Assembly: GCA_023228295.1 (NCBI GenBank)
Contig: JALOBP010000053.1
Span: 1-22,751 of the forward strand
Reading direction: 5' to 3'
Origin: Methanoregula sp.
GTDB lineage: Archaea > Halobacteriota > Methanomicrobia > Methanomicrobiales > Methanospirillaceae
Length of the DNA: 22,751 nt
Position numbers and translations under genes: made by a program. Within the stretch, counting starts at the first letter, position 1; each line of letters starts with the position of its first letter. Shown in pieces: positions 8,345 to 15,385 of this stretch. Under the pieces are notes generated by a model that worked only from the letters and a program-made list of their open reading frames with translations, searched no databases and was not told the origin of the DNA.

Positions 8345-8357
8345 TCTTTTAATTTGG
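8345..8357 (-). promoter_or_regulatory. TATA box of the PEGA protein gene
   Basis: On the minus strand the sequence is CCAAATTAAAAGA, about 55 bp before the ATG. The predicted transcript starts near 8324 and its short leader carries the AGGA ribosome site. Confidence 0.45.
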
Positions 8358-8676
8358 ACTGCCGCCGGTTTCCCCGGCGTCCCTTTGCCGCAACACGACA
8401 AACCTGTTTTTTAATTGAGGTTGCAGGAGTAAATATATTCATAGGATGCCGGGAATTCAACCCATGGGAGATTTCTATCGGTACCGTGGGGAGACCTGGC
8501 CGGGAAGTCCCCCTGCTCCATTCCACCGTTAATGCCCGGCTGACCCCCCAGTATTCAGATAGTAAGGTTCAGACGGGGCAGTATCAGGGTGTTTTTTCAC
8601 CCTGTCCGGGGCCATGGGTGCACGATCGGTTTGGAGGCCATTCACCGCACGACAGAAAACATCAGGAGAATCGCGG
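8358..8676. other. Intergenic region with a perfect hairpin
   Basis: No convincing gene is visible. At 8585-8604 CAGGGTG and CACCCTG form a perfect seven-pair stem around a loop of six T. A TATA-like GTAAATATATTC lies at about 8430. It is followed by a 22-codon frame from 8464 (MGDFYRYRGETW...), which is too short to call. Confidence 0.45.
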
Positions 8677-8925
8677 TTAACGGTGCATCTGTAACCATTT
8701 CCGGCGTCTGTTGCGGACCAGGCTTGAAGCGTTAGCGAATTTTACATTCATAATTATGTAATCATTACCGGGGGAGATTGACGCCCGTAACGAACCGGCC
8801 CGGTTGTTTTGCCGGACGCACATTTCACTCGCAGTGTTTACCTGGCCGGGATCAACCTTTTCAAACGCAGATAGCAGGGTCGTGTCTGAAGAAACCTGAT
8901 GGTTTCGGTCGAGGACATGCATCAT
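8677..8925 (-). CDS. Possible small protein with a strong ribosome site
   Basis: This 82-codon frame (MMHVLDRNHQVSSDTT...RRRKWLQMHR) matches no family I know. Its support is a strong Shine-Dalgarno string (GGAGGAGGGGA) directly before the ATG-ATG start, and ordinary mixed codon use. There is one Cys, no signal peptide and a basic C-terminus. It lies divergent to the regulated-looking promoter at 9013-9053, so a regulatory role would be conceivable but is not shown. It may equally be chance; confidence is low. Confidence 0.3.
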   Translation of the reverse strand: MMHVLDRNHQVSSDTTLLSAFEKVDPGQVNTASEMCVRQNNRAGSLRASISPGNDYIIMNVKFANASSLVRNRRRKWLQMHR

Positions 8926-8966
8926 TCCCCTCCTCCGGATCGGATGACCTGTCGGATTTGAAAAAA

Positions 8967-9030
8967 CTGAACCTGCCAGGCAGTTTCAGCTGTTACCCAG
9001 GAGCGGCATTTTCAATCGTGATCACGATTG
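8967..9030. promoter_or_regulatory. Two palindromes upstream of the 342-residue protein gene
   Basis: CAATCGTGATCACGATTG (9013-9030) is a perfect 18-bp palindrome ending 11 bp before an AT-rich TATA box. A 23-base near-palindrome lies at 8967-8989 (arms CTGAAcCTGCC and GGCAGtTTCAG around a central A). The position next to the TATA/BRE suits an operator for a dimeric helix-turn-helix regulator. Which regulator binds is unknown. Confidence 0.5.
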
Positions 9031-9041
9031 GGTTTACGGAA

Positions 9042-9082
9042 TTTAATATAAAAGAGAATTCAATGTTGAGAAACTATAAATA
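9042..9082 (+). promoter_or_regulatory. TATA boxes upstream of the 44-codon ORF and the 342-residue protein
   Basis: Two archaeal-type TATA candidates are present: TTTAATATAAAAG (9042-9054) and TATAAATA (9075-9082). The second predicts a transcript start near 9105, ahead of the small ORF at 9134. The whole stretch is much more AT-rich than its surroundings. Confidence 0.5.
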
Positions 9083-9133
9083 GTACATTTTAGAATAGTT
9101 AGATTTATACTTGAACAATATAAGGGTGTGCAT

Positions 9134-9268
9134 GTGTTACGGGAACTGGCCAATGCCCGGGACAATTTCTTCACTATTCTCCTCGGAATGAAGCGTATCG
9201 GTGAAGAATCTCTGTCCTCCGGGGAGTATGCCCGGCCCGTGGACAATTGCATTACCGGTATTGGATGA
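9134..9268 (+). CDS. Possible 44-residue leader or small protein
   Basis: A GTG-start frame (MLRELANARDNFFTILLGMKRIGEE...ITGIG) lies just after the predicted transcript start, with AAGGGTG a few bases before it as a ribosome site. It ends 37 bases before the next gene on the same presumed mRNA. It could be a real small protein, a translated leader, or chance. No family is recognised. Confidence 0.3.
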   Translation: MLRELANARDNFFTILLGMKRIGEESLSSGEYARPVDNCITGIG

Positions 9269-9305
9269 TGAACACAGAAAAAAAGGTATTATGGAGATGT
9301 AAAAA

Positions 9306-10334
9306 ATGACACAGTATAATGATCTGTATGTCCGTGATAATTTCAGCGATACCGGAGTCACACCGTCACAGGGCGACCTGTGCCAGTCACCGGACATTAT
9401 CCCCTATCAGAACGAAGTGCTCACCTGGGATAAGGCCAGTTCAAGCTACCCGGGTCCGGATATTGGCAAATCCATCATAAACAATGGGATCAACAATATC
9501 TATGTCCGATCCAGAAATCTTAACGCGGCTGCAGGTTCCGGACACGCGACCCTGTATTATACTAACTACTCGCTGAACCTTTGTCAGACAAACAGGTGGG
9601 TCCAGCTGCAGAGTGCAGGGTTGGTGAAATCCCTGCCATTTGTTGATGGTTCGGGGAAAACTACGATCTCACCAAACGGTATAGCAATCTCGAACCCTTC
9701 ATTTCTCCTGACGGGCCTGCCCCCGGGCCCGCACTACTGCATGATCGCGGTGGTGCAGACAACTGCACATCCGGTTGTTATTCCCCCATCATTCGCTTCC
9801 AATTCAGAATTTGCCCGGTGGGTCCAGAATAATCCTGCCGTTGGCTGGCGCAATATCTCCTATGCAGCAAATACCCTCACCCAGTTGAGCCGGACCACCA
9901 GGTTCGGGAATGTTAATCTGCAAGCCGCCAATTTCGTTCTCATTATTACGGGTCGCGGTTTTGTTACGGGCACGAAGATCAACTCCCAGTGTACCGACAC
10001 GGCCTGCCCCATCAACGATAATCAGGCGCTTCCCCAGCCCGATACCCATGGAGACCAGATCATCAGCTTCGTAAAGAATGGCATTCCCGGGAGTTTCTGG
10101 GGCGATCTGGTTGTTACGGCCACATCGCCGGGGGGGAAGTTCCCCTCGGGCGCAAGTCTGACAATTGCCTATTATCAGATTCCCAACACATCCGATAAAC
10201 TGGACATGGCAGTTGCACAGCGTTTCATCATGACAAGCGGCGTCGGGGAGAATTCAGAATTCAAGACATCCATGCTCATCAAGCTCGGGGAATGCACGAT
10301 CCGTGTAACGGATAATCCGCTGCAGATTGAATGA
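9306..10334 (+). CDS. Uncharacterised 342-residue beta-rich protein without signal peptide
   Basis: I cannot name a family with certainty. The N-terminus (MTQYNDLYVRDNFSDTGVTPS, then SPDIIPYQNE) and the central INNIYVRSRNLN...ATLYYTNYSL suggest a beta-sandwich of the CARDB/Ig-like type at about 50-190. This ends in a PHYCMIAVVQT and WVQNNPAVGWRNISY segment. A second beta-rich half follows (about 195-342). The overall look recalls uncharacterised bacterial proteins that open with DLYxRDN. There is no signal peptide or membrane helix, unusual for such a fold, so it is either cytoplasmic or leaves by a non-Sec route. The ATG follows GGAG at a good distance. A T7 tract about 20 bases after the stop ends the unit. 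It is convergent with the aegerolysin-like phosphoesterase. Confidence 0.75.
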   Translation: MTQYNDLYVRDNFSDTGVTPSQGDLCQSPDIIPYQNEVLTWDKASSSYPGPDIGKSIINNGINNIYVRSRNLNAAAGSGHATLYYTNYSLNLCQTNRWVQLQSAGLVKSLPFVDGSGKTTISPNGIAISNPSFLLTGLPPGPHYCMIAVVQTTAHPVVIPPSFASNSEFARWVQNNPAVGWRNISYAANTLTQLSRTTRFGNVNLQAANFVLIITGRGFVTGTKINSQCTDTACPINDNQALPQPDTHGDQIISFVKNGIPGSFWGDLVVTATSPGGKFPSGASLTIAYYQIPNTSDKLDMAVAQRFIMTSGVGENSEFKTSMLIKLGECTIRVTDNPLQIE

Positions 10335-10346
10335 ACAACCACCACC

Positions 10347-10360
10347 CCCTGCCTTTTTTT
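10347..10360 (+). terminator. T-tract terminator after the 342-residue protein gene
   Basis: CCCCTGCC followed by seven T lies about 20 bases after the stop codon. Confidence 0.45.
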
Positions 10361-10557
10361 AACCGGGATTGAACGAAACGGGACATCAGGGGGATTTTCC
10401 CTGGTTGTTGTACCGGGTATGGTCCCGGAACAATTTTCTGAAACGTTATGGTATGATGTAACCCGGGTTCTGGCAAAGCCATTGTAACAGGGCATATTCA
10501 CTGCATCCAGGTAATGCCCGGCTGGTACTCTGCCAGATCCTCGTTTCGGCGTCCCCT

Positions 10558-10708
10558 CCGGAACATAATTCCGGTCGTACATACTCCGGTGGAAATAATT
10601 CTGAACTCCTCCGGTACAACCGGCCCCCGGGCCTCACAGCTTTAGATCCGGGGCCGGTCATGGAGCGGGACCTGCACGATCCCCGGGACCCGGGATGCAT
10701 GCAGGTCC
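10558..10708. repeat. Cluster of strong hairpins between convergent genes
   Basis: Three stems follow one another. CCGGAA (10558-10563) pairs with TTCCGG (10569-10574), and ACCGGCCCC (10619-10627) pairs with GGGGCCGGT (10650-10658). GGACCTGCA (10668-10676) pairs with TGCAGGTCC (10700-10708) and encloses an inner ATCCC/GGGAT stem. The 10335-10817 gap has no convincing gene. The stems could act in termination of the minus-strand phosphoesterase transcript, or belong to a structured RNA. Confidence 0.45.
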
Positions 10709-10817
10709 GTTACCGCACTACGGGTTTTGCAGAACCACCGGTACTGATTGTGGAGGACGGGATGGTTTCAAAAGGATTCCCAAAGATTCCATTCCCGGGT
10801 ATCCGAATGTTCCGGTG

Positions 10818-12293
10818 CTACTTCTCGGCAGTGAAATCCACAAAGAACGGGTGTCCGCCGGTCACCACGGTATTCGTCTGCCAGGCTCCGCTATCGCTCT
10901 TGTTCCTGAACGGCTTGGGGCTGCAGTAATTGCTATATACCCCGGTCGGGCAGCCGTACGTGAATGTGATCGTTTTTCCGCTTTCCGCATTGGCATAGGT
11001 TGCAGAACCTTCTGCACCATGTACACCGGCACTATCCTGAAGCCAGAGCCGGGCACGTTGCATAGGACTGATTTGTGCGGGCGGGGGTACGATATATGAT
11101 CCCTGAGTTGCTTGTTGTTCTTTGAGGTTCATGTCGAAGTAGGTTCCATTCAGGATGGAGATATAGCATGAAAAATCCATGAACGGGGAGTACACGAGCG
11201 TGTCATCCGGGAAGGTCTGGGGCGCAAAGGGGTCATTTGGATTCTTGACGCTCATGATGGAGAGGTTCCCGGTCTCGAGATCCATCTCGCCGAACGTTAT
11301 CGGGTACTGAAGGGTCCCCCCGGGGAGCGGCGAACACATGTAACCACAATTGATGTACCTGATCATGGCCTCCTTGAGCCCGCCTTTGGGTGTGTGCGTA
11401 TGTCCCAGGATTGCGACATCCGCGTTAATACCGCTCTGGATGGCGTCCCGCTGGGCCCACCAGGCAATATAACTGCCGTTGAAATCAGCATTCGCCGATT
11501 TGATGGTAGCCATAGAACCATATTTCTGGATCCACTGCGTTCCGAGGTTATCATAAATCTGCTCTGCTTCAGCAAATGTCACGGTACGGCCGTTCAGCAG
11601 TTTGACCGGGGTATCTTTGGATACACCCGGAAGGGACGAGAAAATATCGAGCAGTATCTGGGCCACGGACTGGCCATGCATCAGTGCATACAGGATCTTA
11701 TCCCAAAGATCCGGAAAACCCGGGACGCCATTATCCGTAAGATCAGCTGCAGTCTGGCCAGGGGTAAGCTTGCTTTTCACCAGGTATTCGGAAATAGCAC
11801 GTGTCACGAAATGCCCGACCGGCAGGGGATTGAGCGATGTTGTTGTGTCCTGTGCATTGAATATAGTGTACTCGCTCCCATGCGTGAACAGGACCCGCCC
11901 GAACGGTGTGTCTTTGATATACCGGAGCCCGTCATTGTAGCGGATCTTCCCCAGCTTTGCAATGTCGTCCCTGCTGACATTCATGTCATGATTCCCGTTG
12001 ATATACGTCACCGGGACCTTATCGGCAATCTGTTTCAGTCTTCCGTTCGGCCCCAGCACATTCGGGTTTGCATTCACAATATCACTGAACGCGGGCGGTT
12101 TCGATCCGCAGGGATAAGTCCAGAAATCAAAAACGTCACCGAGCAGGATAACTTCGTTAATGGATGCCGCATTCTGCTCGATATAGTCCAGGGCTTTCAT
12201 CAGGTAGGGTTCATGGTACTTTTTCTGGTACCAGCATGTCGCCGAATTATCTCCAATATGGATATCACTCAAGATGACTGCTTTCATACTCAT
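10818..12293 (-). CDS. Metallophosphoesterase with C-terminal aegerolysin-like domain
   Basis: The 491-residue predicted cytoplasmic protein has two parts. Residues about 3-345 are a calcineurin-type phosphoesterase with all metal-site motifs: D10-x-H12, GDVFD (52-56), GNHD (100-103), H138 and GHTH (297-300). A long insert lies between about 145 and 290. Residues about 374-491 resemble aegerolysins (Cry34Ab/ostreolysin family): an opening beta strand with N-x-T, PPAQISP, then SAGVHGAEGSATY matching the family's G-x-x-G-x-EG-x-x-x-Y motif, and FTYGCPTGVYSN matching its F-x-x-(D/N)-(C/N)-P-x-G-x-N strand. Aegerolysins bind membrane lipids. The start is backed by GGTG before the ATG at 12293 (a second Met is at residue 3). 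No signal peptide is seen. The phosphoesterase call is firm; the aegerolysin call is by motif only. The stop is TAG. Confidence 0.9.
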   Translation of the reverse strand: MSMKAVILSDIHIGDNSATCWYQKKYHEPYLMKALDYIEQNAASINEVILLGDVFDFWTYPCGSKPPAFSDIVNANPNVLGPNGRLKQIADKVPVTYINGNHDMNVSRDDIAKLGKIRYNDGLRYIKDTPFGRVLFTHGSEYTIFNAQDTTTSLNPLPVGHFVTRAISEYLVKSKLTPGQTAADLTDNGVPGFPDLWDKILYALMHGQSVAQILLDIFSSLPGVSKDTPVKLLNGRTVTFAEAEQIYDNLGTQWIQKYGSMATIKSANADFNGSYIAWWAQRDAIQSGINADVAILGHTHTPKGGLKEAMIRYINCGYMCSPLPGGTLQYPITFGEMDLETGNLSIMSVKNPNDPFAPQTFPDDTLVYSPFMDFSCYISILNGTYFDMNLKEQQATQGSYIVPPPAQISPMQRARLWLQDSAGVHGAEGSATYANAESGKTITFTYGCPTGVYSNYCSPKPFRNKSDSGAWQTNTVVTGGHPFFVDFTAEK

Positions 12294-12316
12294 CTAAATC
12301 ACCACTGTCTGTCTTT

Positions 12317-12338
12317 GGACCCGGACATTTCCGGGTCC
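12317..12338 (-). promoter_or_regulatory. Hairpin in the leader of the phosphoesterase gene
   Basis: GGACCCGGA (12317-12325) and TCCGGGTCC (12330-12338) form a perfect nine-pair stem with a four-base loop. It sits 23 bases before the ATG, inside the predicted 5' leader, close to the ribosome site. It could affect translation or mRNA stability. Confidence 0.45.
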
Positions 12339-12391
12339 TCCCGTTTTCTCCCACATTGTATAACGGGAATGATATCCATAATGTAAAATAA

Positions 12392-12405
12392 CTTAATAAA
12401 TATTC
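12392..12405 (-). promoter_or_regulatory. TATA box of the phosphoesterase gene
   Basis: On the minus strand the sequence is GGAATATTTATTAAG, which predicts transcription from about 12371 and a leader of about 78 bases. Confidence 0.45.
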
Positions 12406-12728
12406 CGATGGTGTAAGATGATATTAATTTATAATTTTTAGGCAAGGGTAGAAAAAAAGTGCGATAGATCTGTAAATCCGGACGAGTCCAACGTCGGTTC
12501 GCCCCCATCCGCTGTCGGTGAAAGTGCACAGACAAGGGCACCCCACCGCAGGAGATAGCCGGACAAGGGGGATTAGAAAAATCAGATGGAGGGCACGGTC
12601 CGATATGCGGTGCCGTAAGGAACTTTCCTGTCAGGAACAGAACCGGCATCCTGAATAAATCCTGCAGAAAAATTTCAGATTTTGGTTTTCACGCATTCCT
12701 TTATCAACCGGCAGCGGGAGTATTGCTT
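12406..12728. other. Divergent intergenic region, no gene recognised
   Basis: This is AT-rich near 12420-12450 and GC-rich after that. A minus-strand frame across 12299-12649 spans the promoter and leader of the phosphoesterase gene and is rejected as chance. A CTTTATCAA at about 12700 and a GGGAG ribosome site at 12715 belong to the next gene. Confidence 0.45.
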
Positions 12729-13007
12729 ATGTCACCGCGACATGAGCCCAAACAACACCCCCGTGACCCACAGTCGCATCTCGGGTCACATGCCGGCCAG
12801 GACAAGGAACGCAATACAGAGGGGGTACAGCACCACCCCATGGATCATCCATCTCCCCACGCAGCCCATCACCCGCAGGCAAAACCGGTACTTTCTCCCC
12901 GGCATGATGCCCATTCCCATCCCCATGGGGATGAACTGTCAAGCCATACCAATCCGCCCTCGGTAATAAAGCCCTCCAAAAAGATAACGAAGACCGGGAA
13001 ATCTTAA
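12729..13007 (+). CDS. Histidine/proline-rich small protein
   Basis: The 92-residue frame starting MSPRHEPKQHPRDPQSH contains 15 His, many as HH, HxH or HPH, together with abundant Pro and a Lys-rich C-terminus (KPSKKITKTGKS). There is no Cys, signal peptide or membrane helix. A GGGAG ribosome site lies eight bases before the ATG. His-rich tracts of this kind bind Ni, Zn or Cu in metal-storage or chaperone proteins, and nickel is central to methanogenesis. That role is inference, since no metal gene is nearby. Such composition can also arise in a chance frame of C-rich DNA, so certainty is moderate. Confidence 0.5.
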   Translation: MSPRHEPKQHPRDPQSHLGSHAGQDKERNTEGVQHHPMDHPSPHAAHHPQAKPVLSPRHDAHSHPHGDELSSHTNPPSVIKPSKKITKTGKS

Positions 13008-13169
13008 AAAACTCACGCTTTTCTCTCAGGAAGAGCAGGTATACAGGATTGGTGACAGGAAGGCATTTTCTCTTTTTTGGATTTATCCGACATCATAGAG
13101 AAGGCATATAACATCACCAGACAACAACCACATCAAGTCTGATGAATACAACCAAAAAGAAGGCCGTAT

Positions 13170-13388
13170 ATGAGCATATACCAATTTTGTACAGATTGTG
13201 AATTCATCAAAACCAGGCTATTTACTGGACATAATGCACAGACAGTAAAAGAAGTGTCATGTCCGGCCCAGTTCAACCCACGGCAGGCCAAGTGGATTCC
13301 GGAAGAAGGTGTGAATCCGCACGAATGCCCGCGAAATGAAAATTTTATGCAAATCCAGAAACAGGGTAGCGAACGCAGGCTCCGATGA
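13170..13388 (+). CDS. Small cysteine-containing protein, possible metal binder
   Basis: The 72-residue frame (MSIYQFCTDCEFIKTRLFTGHNAQT...) has Cys at 7, 10, 31 and 53. The first CxxC plus two spaced Cys could make one zinc site. A GAAGG ribosome site lies a few bases before the ATG. The sequence is balanced in composition and looks protein-like. It has no signal peptide or membrane helix. I do not recognise a family. The next gene is the thermosome, about 370 bp away. Confidence 0.5.
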   Translation: MSIYQFCTDCEFIKTRLFTGHNAQTVKEVSCPAQFNPRQAKWIPEEGVNPHECPRNENFMQIQKQGSERRLR

Positions 13389-13759
13389 AACCCGGTTCTC
13401 TCTTGGTAGTGAGGAGTACGTTTTGTCAAGAGTGATCGCTTTTGTTATGCGGTCTGCCAGTCCGGCATTGTCTGGCATACAATCTCCGTTCCTGTAGTAC
13501 AAGGATCTCATAAGACTGCACTCATGAGTTGAGTACTACAGATAGACATATGAGGTTACAACGCAAGGCTTGACCGCCACAGGGATTTAAGGGAACCGGT
13601 GTACGTAACCGGGCCACGGCCAGCGTCCCATTCGAACAAATCGTGATCTGGAGCGATCGCAATCCCCGGTCACAAGTGCACAATACCCGGAGCAGCATAC
13701 CGGAGAACAAACGGCTATGCCGGAATATCAGGATTAAAAAAACCAGTAATGAGTTTTAC
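13389..13759. other. Region upstream of the thermosome with inverted repeats
   Basis: CTGTAGTAC (13492-13500) and GTACTACAG (13533-13541) are perfect nine-base arms around 32 bases, which include the palindrome ACTCATGAGT (13520-13529). TGCCAG/CTGGCA arms lie just before them. An A-rich GATTAAAAAAACC about 25 bp before the thermosome ATG is the likely TATA box, which would make a leaderless mRNA. No gene is seen here. Confidence 0.45.
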
Positions 13760-15343
13760 ATGTCACAACAACTTAGCGGACAGCAAATTGTCATTCTCAG
13801 GCAGGGAACAACACGGACTCGCGGGAAGGAAGTCCAGCACTCGAATATTACGGCAGCAAAGGTGATCGCTGCTGCCGTCAGGTCAACGCTTGGCCCCCGG
13901 GGCATGGATAAAATGCTCGTAGGGCCTACCGGTGACATTGTCATCACCAACGACGGGGCAACCATCCTTGGGGAGATCGCCGTGAAGCATCCCGGGGCAA
14001 AGATGGTGATCGAGGTCGCACGCACGCAGGACAATGAAGTCGGCGACGGTACTACCACCGCGGTCATCCTTGTCGGCGCCCTCATGGAACAGGCTGAATC
14101 AATGCTCGAACAGGGCATCCACCCGACTGTCATCGCGGAAGGATATCGCAGGGGCATGGACAAGGCGCTCGCGATCGTGAACAGTCTCGCGCTCAAGGTC
14201 AACCCATCGGACCGTAAGATCCTCCTTAAGATCGCCAACACCGCCATCACCGGCAAGTCCATCGAGCAGGTGAAGGGCAAGCTTGACAGCATCATCGTCG
14301 ACGCGGTCATGACCGTAGCCGAAACAGCGGGCGGCAAGACGCTCGTTGACGAAGAAGATGTGATGATCAAGAAACAAAAAGGGCCGTCCATGGACGATGT
14401 CGAACTGATCCGCGGTGTGATCATCGACAAGATCCGGATCCACGAAGGTATGCCCAGGAAGATTGTGAAGGCAAAAGTCGCCCTCATCGCGAACCCGATG
14501 GAAGTTACCAAAACCCAGGTGAAGGCGAAGATCAGGATTTCCACGGCGGATCAGATCGATGCCTTCAGTATGCAGGAACGCGAGGCATTAAAGAAACTTT
14601 CCGATGCGATCATCAGCAGCGGCGCAAACGTTCTTCTCTGCCAGAAAGGTATCTCGGATATCACCCAGTTCTACCTTTCCAAAGCAGGCGTCCTTGCAAT
14701 TGAAGACGTGCCCGAGAAGGATATGAAGTATGCAGGCCGGGCACTTCATGCAACCATCGTTGGTAAAGCTGAAGCAATCACGGCAAAAGATCTCGGGGCT
14801 GCAGACCTTGTTGAAGAGGATACCGAAGGCAAAGTGACCCGTATATCCGGGTGTACGAACCCGAAGACCACGACCATCCTCCTCCGCGGGACGAGCGACT
14901 ACCTTCTGGACGAGCTCGAGCGGGCCGTTGTCGATGGTACCCGCGTAGTGATGGATGCCATGGAAGACGGCACGTATGTTGTTGGCGGCGGAGCAGTTGA
15001 GATCGAGATTCGCATGAAGATCCGCGAGTACGCCCAGACGGTCGGCGGCCGCGTGCAGCTGGCAATCGAGGCGTTTGGAGCAGCCTTCGAGTCCATCCCG
15101 CGGGCACTTGCGGAGAACTCCGGCTTCAACGCGATCGACAAACTCGTCGAGCTCAAGAATGCCCACGCCATGGGAAAGAAGAATGCCGGCCTGAACGTGT
15201 ACGAAGGTAAAGTCGTTGACATGCTCGAAGAAGGCGTCATCGAGCCTCTCAGGTCCAAGCGCCAGTCCATCCAGAGTGCATCGGAGACCGCCATTATGCT
15301 CATCCGCGTTGATGATATGATGATCTCGCCGTCGAAAAATTGA
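13760..15343 (+). CDS. ths: Thermosome subunit (group II chaperonin)
   Basis: The 527-residue ATP-driven protein-folding chaperonin subunit would assemble into the double-ring archaeal thermosome. Family marks are LGPRGMDKML (44-53), NDGATIL (64-70), GDGTTTAV (95-102) and the VVGGGAVEIEI ATP-site segment near 408. These span the equatorial, intermediate and apical domains in order. The start at MSQQLSGQQIVILRQGT matches the family N-terminus; upstream in-frame TTG/GTG codons are ignored. The odd point is the C-terminus: it ends at DDMMISPSKN with none of the Gly/Met-rich tail repeats common in this family, so this is shorter than many subunits (about 540-555). It may be a specialised paralogue. 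A T7 tract about 40 bases after the stop is the likely terminator. Confidence 0.97.
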   Translation: MSQQLSGQQIVILRQGTTRTRGKEVQHSNITAAKVIAAAVRSTLGPRGMDKMLVGPTGDIVITNDGATILGEIAVKHPGAKMVIEVARTQDNEVGDGTTTAVILVGALMEQAESMLEQGIHPTVIAEGYRRGMDKALAIVNSLALKVNPSDRKILLKIANTAITGKSIEQVKGKLDSIIVDAVMTVAETAGGKTLVDEEDVMIKKQKGPSMDDVELIRGVIIDKIRIHEGMPRKIVKAKVALIANPMEVTKTQVKAKIRISTADQIDAFSMQEREALKKLSDAIISSGANVLLCQKGISDITQFYLSKAGVLAIEDVPEKDMKYAGRALHATIVGKAEAITAKDLGAADLVEEDTEGKVTRISGCTNPKTTTILLRGTSDYLLDELERAVVDGTRVVMDAMEDGTYVVGGGAVEIEIRMKIREYAQTVGGRVQLAIEAFGAAFESIPRALAENSGFNAIDKLVELKNAHAMGKKNAGLNVYEGKVVDMLEEGVIEPLRSKRQSIQSASETAIMLIRVDDMMISPSKN

Positions 15344-15385
15344 TCCAGCGAGACCGGCAGATGACGGGATTGTGATAACCGGTTA

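Noticed and set aside
12299..12649. 116-codon minus-strand frame upstream of the phosphoesterase
   Set aside because: It runs through the TATA box and leader hairpin of the phosphoesterase gene and lacks a ribosome site.
13756..14544. 262-codon minus-strand frame across the thermosome gene
   Set aside because: It is antisense to the chaperonin; Ser/Thr/Met-rich composition is typical of a shadow frame in GC-biased coding DNA.
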